From the NCBI GenBank assembly GCA_964577305.1, contig CAZNYS010000122.1:1-5787 (forward strand): a DNA stretch of 5,787 nucleotides, written 5' to 3'. The notes below the pieces were generated by a model. That model saw only the letters and a list, made by a program, of their open reading frames with translations, made no database searches and was not told the DNA's origin. The DNA comes from UBA9300 sp964577305. GTDB taxonomy: Bacteria > Bacteroidota > Bacteroidia > Bacteroidales > VadinHA17. Position numbers and translations under genes: made by a program. Positions within the stretch are counted from its first letter, which is position 1. Each line of letters begins with the position of its first letter. Below are positions 1 to 5,296 of this stretch, piece by piece.

Positions 1-26
1 GAACCTTAATATCTTAACTTTGATAA

Positions 27-80
27 CTAAACATCTAAACATCTAAACATCTAAACCCCTCAACACCTCAACACCTCAAC
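27..80. repeat. 8-bp tandem repeat, about 6.5 units
   Basis: From position 31 the sequence reads as consecutive octamers: acatctaa at 31-38, 39-46 and 47-54, then acccctca at 55-62, then acacctca at 63-70 and 71-78, with a partial unit on each side. The array changes midway from an acatctaa type to an acacctca type, so it consists of two related blocks in one register. The unit is not a multiple of three and lies outside any gene, just past the stop codon of the TonB relic. Its function is unknown; slipped-strand expansion is the simplest origin. Confidence 0.85.
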
Positions 81-82
81 AA

Positions 83-298
83 TCACCGGTTTCTCAGTCT
101 CCATAAATTGAATGACACAATTTGCTTGTAATATGATTTTACAGGCATACCATCCTTAACAGCAGGTTTCCAGTCTTTCATACTCTTTATTACTCTGATA
201 GCCTCCTGGTCCAGTTTTTTACCGGCAGATTTTTCGATCACAAAATCACCCGTTTTACCGGCCGGACTGTTCAGGTTCAGTAACATTCGGATTATCAA
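83..298 (-). pseudogene. Relic of a TonB C-terminal domain (energy transducer TonB family)
   Basis: The 71-residue frame ends like a TonB C-terminal domain, the periplasmic part of TonB that contacts TonB-dependent outer-membrane receptors. Visible family features are LDQEAIRVIKSM, then WKP, then GMPVKSYY, and a closing VSFNL strand. The proline-rich periplasmic spacer, the N-terminal membrane anchor and most of the first half of the domain are missing. GDFVIEK runs straight into SAGKKLD, where family members normally have about ten more residues, so an internal deletion is likely. The nominal start is a TTG at 298 and the same frame is closed by a TAA about 18 bases further upstream. A second frame from an ATG near 311 gives MWKQEV and stops after about 19 codons. 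There is no room for a complete gene before the divergent gene at 352. I infer a non-functional remnant; the family call is fairly sure, its inactivity likely. Confidence 0.7.
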
Positions 299-320
299 CT
301 TCCTGTTTCCACATTATTAT

Positions 321-328
321 TAACTTTA
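321..328 (+). promoter_or_regulatory. Weak candidate -7 promoter element of the 352-2652 gene
   Basis: TAACTTTA lies 24 bases before the ATG at 352 and matches the Bacteroidetes -7 consensus TAnnTTTG except at the last base. No TTTG element is seen at the usual 19-21 bp upstream distance; the nearest candidate, gtttcc around 305, is too close. The region also lacks a Shine-Dalgarno sequence, as is common in this phylum. This is a suggestion only. Confidence 0.25.
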
Positions 329-351
329 GAATAAAATTAAGATCATAAGAT

Positions 352-2652
352 ATGAATGCATGCAGGTCAATTCCGATTATCCTGATAATGTCTTTATGCC
401 TGTCTGTTCAGGCAAGAGCCCAGGAACTTAGTTATACAACCAACAGGGGCATAACAATAGGATTCGGGCCGGGTGGCTCATACCAGACATCTGATATAAA
501 GAATTCATTCGGTGGCGGGTTTGATTTCTTCCTGGGAAGCTATCTGTATAAGAAACAGGGGGCTGTTTTTGCATTGGACTGGAAATTCCGCTTCCTGGCA
601 GGCTCGAATTATGCACATGATCACCGGATAAATACCGACGACACATATAGCAATATAAATTTCAGACACTTCAATTATGACCTTGAGCTGGGATTAACAC
701 TAAACCGATTAAGAGAAAAAACCCGGATAGTGTTCTCAGCTTTTGCAGGTGGAGGAATAAGCCATGGCCTTACAAGTACTGATCTGCTTGATGCTGATAA
801 TAACCCGTATGACTATTCAGTAATCAACCCGGGTCTTTCAAGATCGCAGGTAAATGATGCCCTGCTTGAATTATCTGACAGGGTGTATGAGACTAAACTC
901 GTAAATAAAGCTGCTCTTCTTCCCACAGCCGGGCTATACCTTGGTTACCAGCTCTCCCCTTCATTCAGATTAGGAATTGTACATAAAATAAACTTTTCAT
1001 TAGGTGAGGACAACGGTACTTTCAGTATTGATATTGATAATAAGATAGTGGAAGGATCTGCCATAGATATGAACCACTTTACCGGTATTAGTTTCAACTG
1101 GACCTTCCGCGGGAAGTCATCGCAAACATATACTCCGGACAGGCCTTCCCCGGTTTACCCTGACCCGGTTCCTGTTACACCACCGGTAACAGCTCCTGCC
1201 ACAGGACTCCCGGTGGTTAATATTACGGTGCCTTATAATTCTGTACACTATACACAAAACAGGGATGTAAACATTATTGCCAGGGTCAGAAGGGTTAATA
1301 ATAAGCAGGATATCTCCGTAAATTATGATGGGAATGACATAGACTTTGAGTTTAGTCCTGAAAATGCCAGGGTCCAGGCTTCTGTATTTATGGAAAAAGA
1401 CAGCAGCATATTTACTGTTTCATGCAGAAATAAGAACGGACTGGCAAATGATACCCTGGTTTTAATCTTTAAGGAAAGAACTAATATCAGCAACAGACAG
1501 GGAGCAAGAGTCCCCATACGAGTTACGAACCCTGTAAGGGTAAATAATAATACAAATATAGCACAGGTCAACACGAAAAATGAAGTTATAAGAGAAGATG
1601 AGCAGGTCAATGTGGTTAAACCTGTAAAGGCAGAAAGACCTGTTATAAGCTTTATAAACCCCGCCTCTCCCCTTACTGTTGATAATAACATCTTCCCGTT
1701 AAAAGTACAGACTTCAGGTGTTGCATCCTGGAGTGATGTGGATATGGTAATTAACGGCGCAGCTAACAGCAATTTCTCATTTACCCAATCGGGAGTGGTA
1801 AACCTGGTTATAGGGCTTAGAGAAGGTGTTAATACTATAGAGGTCTCAGGTAAAAATGCCGCGGGCAGAGTCACAGAAAAGACCACCATTACCTATAAAA
1901 AGCCGGTTGAAATCACAGCTGTTGTCACAGAAGATGCTCCATGTCCTGCCCCTGAAATCAACGCCGGTGTCGATGAGATCAACAGTGGAGGAATTACTCA
2001 TAAACTCAGAGGTACAGTCACAAATGTCAGTATCAGGGCAAACATATCTGTTACAGTTAACGGAACGGGAAACCAGTCATTCGGCTTCCATCCTGCAAGC
2101 GGACTTGTGACGGCTGATTTCAATCTCACACCGGGATTATATACTATTATACTTACCGCAAGGAATGATTGTGGAGAAGTCAACAAATCATTTACTGTCA
2201 ATATTGAAAAAGTGGAAGAAGAAGAAGTGGTTGAAGAGGAAGATATTGATGAACAGGAAGAACAGGCTCAGGCTCCTGTAGCAGAAGGGATAAGGATCAA
2301 TCCGGGAAATTCTTCATGGCAGTTCTGTCTTATTACACCCGGAGGGCAATATAACAGTGAAAACCTTACTGATCCCAAATTCAGGTATTCAGGCCAGGCC
2401 AGCAGCCTGTACTTTTTGCCAATAGGAGGAGGCGGAAATGCTATTGTAAATGGTAAAACATTTGCCCTTAGATCAGGAATATTCTACCTGTTCGAAGGGA
2501 ACCTGAAGGTAAGTGTAAGTACACAACATAAGAATTCTATGGGGCACTGGTCAGTAAAAATAGAAGCGGACAGGGCACCTATATCAGGTAACGGTAATAA
2601 CCGCCCAAAAAGTCCATGTGAAACGACCCGGCCAAGGAATAATAAGAATTAA
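352..2652 (+). CDS. Secreted/outer-membrane protein: beta-barrel-like domain plus three Ig-like repeats, unknown function
   Basis: The protein has 766 residues. Residues 1-23 form a Sec signal peptide with probable cleavage after ARA and before Gln24; Cys16 does not sit in a lipobox. Residues about 28-253 are rich in alternating aromatic and glycine strands (GITIGFGPGGSY, LELGLTLN, AGLYLGYQL, FRLGIVHKINF, GISFNWTF), the look of a small Bacteroidetes outer-membrane beta-barrel. A Pro-rich linker follows at 261-287. Three diverged Ig-like repeats lie at about 285-375, 428-516 and 531-619. Each opens with a Pro-Val-(Ile/Val) or Pro-Glu-Ile strand and ends with a pattern such as G-x-N-T-I-x-V followed by N-x-x-G (EGVNTIEVSGKNAAG in repeat 2). 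Repeat 3 has Cys531 and Cys607, a possible disulfide. A Glu-rich linker at 619-637 leads to an unrecognised Gly- and aromatic-rich domain at about 646-740 and a basic, Asn-rich tail. The ATG at 352 is chosen because it directly precedes the signal peptide. It stands alone. An envelope or surface role is inferred; no enzymatic motif is seen. Confidence 0.88.
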   Translation: MNACRSIPIILIMSLCLSVQARAQELSYTTNRGITIGFGPGGSYQTSDIKNSFGGGFDFFLGSYLYKKQGAVFALDWKFRFLAGSNYAHDHRINTDDTYSNINFRHFNYDLELGLTLNRLREKTRIVFSAFAGGGISHGLTSTDLLDADNNPYDYSVINPGLSRSQVNDALLELSDRVYETKLVNKAALLPTAGLYLGYQLSPSFRLGIVHKINFSLGEDNGTFSIDIDNKIVEGSAIDMNHFTGISFNWTFRGKSSQTYTPDRPSPVYPDPVPVTPPVTAPATGLPVVNITVPYNSVHYTQNRDVNIIARVRRVNNKQDISVNYDGNDIDFEFSPENARVQASVFMEKDSSIFTVSCRNKNGLANDTLVLIFKERTNISNRQGARVPIRVTNPVRVNNNTNIAQVNTKNEVIREDEQVNVVKPVKAERPVISFINPASPLTVDNNIFPLKVQTSGVASWSDVDMVINGAANSNFSFTQSGVVNLVIGLREGVNTIEVSGKNAAGRVTEKTTITYKKPVEITAVVTEDAPCPAPEINAGVDEINSGGITHKLRGTVTNVSIRANISVTVNGTGNQSFGFHPASGLVTADFNLTPGLYTIILTARNDCGEVNKSFTVNIEKVEEEEVVEEEDIDEQEEQAQAPVAEGIRINPGNSSWQFCLITPGGQYNSENLTDPKFRYSGQASSLYFLPIGGGGNAIVNGKTFALRSGIFYLFEGNLKVSVSTQHKNSMGHWSVKIEADRAPISGNGNNRPKSPCETTRPRNNKN

Positions 2653-2683
2653 ACCGGGATTCTTAAACAGTACCTGTATGGAA

Positions 2684-2716
2684 AACTCTATGCCCTAGTT
2701 GGCTAACTATGGAGTT
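2684..2716. other. Imperfect stem-loop with a 5-nt bulge downstream of the 766-residue gene
   Basis: AACTCTAT (2684-2691) pairs with ATGGAGTT (2709-2716) with one G-U wobble, and AGTT (2697-2700) pairs with AACT (2705-2708) around a GGCT tetraloop. The 3' arm is continuous, while the 5' arm carries an extra gccct (2692-2696). It lies 32 bases after the stop codon. No T-run follows, so it is not a textbook intrinsic terminator; it could be a weak terminator, an RNA 3'-end stabiliser or chance. Confidence 0.4.
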
Positions 2717-2941
2717 CGAAAACCTTAAGCAAAATTAGAAGTTATAACAAAGGGACTGAATAATTTTAATAAAATCAAAAGTCACTTTATATCCTTGCCA
2801 GCGTAAATAGACGAAACGTTTCCCGGGCGGTCAGGCCCTGAGCCAACCCGATACGGAGGCAACCCCGCTAATCACATCAGAACGAATATAGTATCCCTGT
2901 CATTTCAATATAATAATATCATCTCAATTTATTTATGTATG

Positions 2942-3005
2942 ATATTTCAGTTACTATATACAATAATCATAATTTATGAATGATATTTCATGCATATTTC
3001 AGTTA
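2942..3005 (+). repeat. 12-bp direct repeat ATATTTCAGTTA in the hipB upstream region
   Basis: ATATTTCAGTTA occurs at 2942-2953 and again, without a mismatch, at 2994-3005, 52 bp apart. The shorter core ATATTTCA appears a third time at 2983-2990, inside the second 18-mer of the operator-like array. These copies are additional to the TG(T/A)ATGATA series and may form part of a larger composite binding site. Confidence 0.65.
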
Positions 3006-3010
3006 TAAAA

Positions 3011-3042
3011 TTTGTATTCTTTTGACAAATTATGTATATTTG
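3011..3042 (+). promoter_or_regulatory. Bacteroidetes-type promoter of hipBA
   Basis: TATATTTG at 3035-3042 is a perfect match to the Bacteroidetes -7 consensus TAnnTTTG, and TTTG at 3011-3014 supplies the -33 element with a 20-bp spacer. Transcription would start near 3049, giving a leader of about 30 bases. TTGACA at 3022-3027 also resembles a classical -35 box but is too close to the -7 element. Operator-like copy 3 (3041-3049) overlaps the start point. Confidence 0.65.
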
Positions 3043-3080
3043 AATGATAATTTAGTCATTAAACCCTAAAAACATACTTT

Positions 3081-3434
3081 ATGAATGATAAATCATACAT
3101 CAATTGGCTTTCAATGAGTGATGCTGCTTTAGCTCTGACCATTGGTGAATTTGTCAGGCATCACCGCTTAAGCCAGAACAAAACACAGGGTGAGGTGGCT
3201 GAGGCTGCCAACATCAGCAGGTCCACTTTATGCCTGCTGGAAAAGGGGGAATCTGTAACCGTAGCAACACTATTGCAGGTTTTAAGAGTATTAGATCTTT
3301 TATCTATTATGGATATTTTTAGGGTAAGCCATGAAATAAGCCCTATAGAATATGCAAAGTTACAGGAGAAAAGGAGGCAACGGGCTGGTTCAAGAAGTAA
3401 GAAACCGGAATCTAATGAAGATTTGGGATGGTAG
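3081..3434 (+). CDS. hipB: HipB-like XRE-family antitoxin and autorepressor
   Basis: This 117-residue protein should neutralise the HipA kinase encoded next to it and repress the shared promoter. Residues about 21-73 form an XRE/Cro-type helix-turn-helix: IGEFVRHHRLSQNKTQGEVA gives helices 1-2, ANISRSTLCLLEKGES the turn and recognition helix, and TLLQVLRVLDLL the closing helices. The 44-residue tail is basic (EKRRQRAGSRSKK) and ends in Leu-Gly-Trp. E. coli HipB also ends in a tryptophan (Glu-Trp), so a C-terminal Trp that contacts the toxin may be a shared trait; this comparison is from memory. The stop codon overlaps the hipA start by 7 bp (ATGGTAG), implying translational coupling. The ATG at 3081 lies inside operator-like copy 4. 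An ATG at 3114 (Met12) is an alternative start that still keeps the whole helix-turn-helix. No clear Shine-Dalgarno sequence precedes either. Confidence 0.92.
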   Translation: MNDKSYINWLSMSDAALALTIGEFVRHHRLSQNKTQGEVAEAANISRSTLCLLEKGESVTVATLLQVLRVLDLLSIMDIFRVSHEISPIEYAKLQEKRRQRAGSRSKKPESNEDLGW

Positions 3435-4738
3435 ATTATGCTTATGTAAAAATATGGGATCAATTGGTCGGTGTTGTACGTTGGGATGAAGACCGCGGAC
3501 TGGCTGGCTTTCAGTACGACAATAAATTTTTATCCAAACAGTGGGATCTTTCTCCTGTTAAAATGCCTGTCAGCAATGGCGATCGGGTTTACAGTTTCCC
3601 CGAACTGCTTCCATCAAAGGATGATACTGAAGGTACTTTTAAGGGCTTACCAGGTATGCTGGCTGATTCTTTGCCGGATAAATATGGTAATCAATTAATC
3701 GAGAAGTGGTTGGCTCAGAATGGCCGTCCTCCGAACAGTATGAATCCAGTTGAGAAACTATGCTTTATTGGAACCAGGGGGATGGGTGCACTGGAATTTG
3801 AACCTGCACATTTTAAACCTTCCAAACAGACCTTTGCCATTGAAGTAAAAAGCCTGGTAGATATAGCACAAAAAATGCTTTCTGACCGTATGGATTTTAA
3901 GGCCGATCTGAGTGCTGATGATCAGAAGGCAATGAAAGAAATTTTAAGAATAGGTACCTCAGCCGGTGGTATCAGGCCTAAAGCAGTTATTGCCTTTAAC
4001 AGGAAAACCAGGGAGGTTAGATCAGGACAGGCGAAAACCCCAAAAGGATTTGAACACTGGATAATAAAGCTGGATGGAGTTAGTGATACTCAATTCGGTG
4101 AAAGTCACGGGTATGGCCGTGTTGAATATGCTTATTATTTAATGGCCAGGGATTGTGGGATAGACATTATGGAATGCGATATACTGGAGGAAAACAGCCG
4201 GGCACATTTTATGACAAAACGTTTTGACAGGGAAGGTAGTAACGCCAAACATCATGTACATACTTTATGTGGGATACAGCACTTCGATTACAACAACCTT
4301 TACGCTTATGGATATGAGCAATTATTTCAGACAATGCGCCTGTTGAAGCTCAGTTATAAAGATGCCGAGCAAATGTTCCGCCGGATGGTATTTAATGTGA
4401 TGGCAACCAACTATGACGATCACACTAAAAACTTCTCATTTTTATTAAGACAGGGAGGCAGATGGGAATTGTCGCCGGCCTATGATGTTTGCTACAGCTA
4501 CAATCCTTCCAACCAATGGGTAAGTCAGCATACTTTAAGCATTAACGGAAAACATAGTGATATAGAACATGTCGATTTAATGACTATTGCCAGGGCTAAT
4601 AATATTAAGAAGGGAAACAGGATTATTAAGGAAATAAAGGATGTGGTCAGCAATTGGGAACAGTATGCAAAACAGGTTGGGGTAAGAAAGGATTTAATGG
4701 AATCGATCAGTAATACACTGGTTGCATTGAAATGTTAA
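3428..4738 (+). CDS. hipA: HipA-family serine/threonine kinase toxin
   Basis: At 436 residues this is close to the 440 of E. coli HipA, a kinase that halts growth by phosphorylating glutamyl-tRNA synthetase; the target here is unknown. Residues about 1-125 match the HipA N-terminal subdomain (FKGLPGMLADSLPDKYG at 71-87, IGTRGMGALEFEP at 114-126). Residues about 165-400 form the kinase core. By motif comparison, Ser178 in GTSAGGIRPK corresponds to the autophosphorylated Ser150 of E. coli HipA, Lys185 to the lysine closing that loop, and Lys214 in IIKLDG to the ATP-contacting lysine. Asp330 and Asn335 in DDHTKNFS match the catalytic DGHAKN, and Asp353 in LSPAYDV matches the metal-binding aspartate. 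All key residues are present, so the enzyme should be active. It overlaps hipB by 7 bp and is the last gene of the operon. It belongs to the full-length HipA type, not the short HipT type. The family is secure; the substrate is not. Confidence 0.95.
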   Translation: MVDYAYVKIWDQLVGVVRWDEDRGLAGFQYDNKFLSKQWDLSPVKMPVSNGDRVYSFPELLPSKDDTEGTFKGLPGMLADSLPDKYGNQLIEKWLAQNGRPPNSMNPVEKLCFIGTRGMGALEFEPAHFKPSKQTFAIEVKSLVDIAQKMLSDRMDFKADLSADDQKAMKEILRIGTSAGGIRPKAVIAFNRKTREVRSGQAKTPKGFEHWIIKLDGVSDTQFGESHGYGRVEYAYYLMARDCGIDIMECDILEENSRAHFMTKRFDREGSNAKHHVHTLCGIQHFDYNNLYAYGYEQLFQTMRLLKLSYKDAEQMFRRMVFNVMATNYDDHTKNFSFLLRQGGRWELSPAYDVCYSYNPSNQWVSQHTLSINGKHSDIEHVDLMTIARANNIKKGNRIIKEIKDVVSNWEQYAKQVGVRKDLMESISNTLVALKC

Positions 4739-4758
4739 TAAAGGATCAGGTCATCTAA

Positions 4759-4774
4759 GGGCTCGCCGAGTCCC
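4759..4774 (+). other. Short GC-rich hairpin after hipA
   Basis: GGGCTC (4759-4764) pairs with GAG-t-CCC (4768-4774) around a GCC loop, leaving one bulged T. It lies 20 bases past the hipA stop codon, just before a second hairpin with a T-run, and may contribute to transcript termination or 3'-end protection. Confidence 0.4.
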
Positions 4775-4782
4775 ACCAATGT

Positions 4783-4809
4783 AACCTTCACTACCGCTAT
4801 AAGGTTTTT
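4783..4809 (+). terminator. Candidate intrinsic terminator of hipBA
   Basis: AACCTT (4783-4788) and AAGGTT (4801-4806) form a 6-bp stem with a 12-nt loop, and a run of five T ends it (4805-4809). The position, 45 bases after the hipA stop, is right for the end of the operon. The stem is short and only moderately GC-rich, so the call is tentative. Confidence 0.45.
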
Positions 4810-4830
4810 ACCCAAGATAATAAATCAACT

Positions 4831-5024
4831 ATGGAAAAAATACTGTCGCTTACCATCATAGCAATGCTTTTTATTACTTCGTGTACAAAAGATGATCCCG
4901 TTCCAACCGAGGGGGTATAACAGGGCATAATGCCATTGATCTTTCAGCCATCCCGGACGAATGGATTAACAAAGCAAATACTGCAGTCAAGCGGTCAAGC
5001 AGTCCAGGGGCAATACCTGTTTAA
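4831..5024 (+). pseudogene. Truncated, frameshifted surface-lipoprotein gene
   Basis: ATG at 4831 opens a 29-codon frame closed by TAA at 4918-4920. It encodes a clear lipoprotein signal peptide: MEK, a hydrophobic stretch, then ITSC as lipobox. The mature start is Cys-Thr-Lys-Asp-Asp, matching the Lys-Asp-Asp type of lipoprotein export signal used by Bacteroidetes for surface display. The frame breaks at a run of five G (4911-4915). A one-base shift restores a protein-like frame, GITGHNAIDLSAIPDEWINK, which continues until TAA at 5022-5024. From memory, IPDEWI-type sequences precede a His-Thr-Ser-His-Gly motif in a Bacteroidetes secreted family, but that part is absent here and the sequence becomes unrelated after about 4978. 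I infer the 5' end of a lipoprotein gene cut off by recombination. The lipoprotein leader is sure, the parent family is not. The frameshift could also be a sequencing or assembly error. Confidence 0.7.
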
Positions 5025-5028
5025 GGGG

Positions 5029-5286
5029 ATGCTTACACATGGGGCAGCATCATTGGAATAAGGGATCAATATTGGTGTATTATCAAAACTCTTAGGTCAT
5101 AGTAGCATACAGTTAACTCTGGATAGTTATGCGAGTGTCATGGACGAACTTATGCTAAATAATGTGAGGATGATAAGAGAAAAGTTTGTTGCTGATGATG
5201 GGCGTTATAAAATCACTGAATTGAATGATGCTACCGCAGTTCACGAAATCATAGGCAATTTTAAACAAGGTGATTCAAAGAATTAG
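5029..5286 (+). pseudogene. Decayed C-terminal end of a tyrosine recombinase (phage-type integrase)
   Basis: Tyrosine recombinases cut and rejoin DNA at attachment sites of phages, integrative elements and transposons. The frame from 5062 to the TAG at 5284-5286 reads GINIGVLSKLLGHSSIQLTL, then DSYASV. This contains the conserved LLGHSS box (His codon 5098-5100) and the nucleophilic tyrosine (codon 5128-5130). In the same frame upstream, MLTHGAASLE ends at TAA 5059-5061 where the family usually has Gln or Ser before Gly, consistent with a CAA-to-TAA change. The conserved HxLRH box would fall here but reads Gly-Met-Leu-Thr-His, so the catalytic arginine is lost, and two residues appear deleted. 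The N-terminal core-binding domain and the rest of the catalytic domain are missing. The 50-residue tail after the tyrosine is intact and ends 10 bp from the stop codon of the convergent gene. It cannot be a working integrase. Confidence 0.82.
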
Positions 5287-5296
5287 TGCGATTTGA

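Larger units (their letters stand above)
2653..3010. other. Non-coding interval with a GC-rich island next to an AT-rich tract
   Basis: No frame here resembles a known protein. By direct count, 2821-2870 is 35/50 G+C (70%), whereas 2921-3060 is 25/140 (about 18%). The GC island is preceded by the perfect palindrome GAAACGTTTC (2813-2822) and contains the inverted repeat TCAGG-c-CCTGA (2831-2841). It does not match any riboswitch or RNA family I can recognise. The right half of the interval belongs to the regulatory region of the toxin-antitoxin operon. Confidence 0.6.
2932..3096. promoter_or_regulatory. Four-copy operator-like repeat array upstream of hipB
   Basis: The nonamer TG(T/A)ATGATA occurs on the plus strand at 2936-2944, 2977-2985, 3041-3049 and 3082-3090, with start-to-start spacings of 41, 64 and 41 bp, each close to a whole number of helical turns. 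Copies 1 and 2 lie in an 18-mer that matches at 17 of 18 positions (2932-2949 and 2973-2990). Copy 4 is part of the inverted repeat ATGAT-aa-ATCAT (2085-2096 offset within hipB: 3085-3096). A further inverted repeat TCATAA-t-TTATGA spans 2967-2979. Copy 3 covers the predicted transcription start and copy 4 the hipB start codon. HipB-type antitoxins bind repeated operators in front of their own operon, so autorepression is inferred. Confidence 0.7.

Noticed and set aside
27..80. CRISPR array
   Set aside because: The units are 8 bp with no spacers; this is a simple tandem repeat.
1323..1889. A 188-codon open frame on the minus strand inside the 766-residue gene
   Set aside because: It is wholly antisense to a gene with a clear signal peptide and repeat domains, has no recognisable motif, and is explained by codon bias of the plus strand.
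1856..2110. An 84-codon plus-strand frame within the same gene
   Set aside because: It lies out of frame inside Ig-like repeats 2-3 and shows no domain or initiation signal.
2692..2716. Integron attC-like site
   Set aside because: The bulged stem is suggestive, but GTTGGCT does not fit the GTTRRRY core and no matching R-box pair is found.
2813..2880. Riboswitch in the leader of hipB
   Set aside because: No core motif of the cobalamin, SAM, TPP or c-di-GMP classes is seen, and the predicted hipB promoter lies downstream of this block, so it would not be in the hipBA transcript.
3161..3463. A 100-codon minus-strand frame opposite hipB and the hipA start
   Set aside because: It is antisense to a gene with a clear helix-turn-helix and has no homology features.
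4757..4780. T-arm-like string ctcgccgagtcccacc suggesting a tRNA 3' end or attachment site
   Set aside because: The loop lacks the TTC-x-A pattern, no acceptor, D or anticodon arm can be built around it, and it folds better as a simple hairpin.
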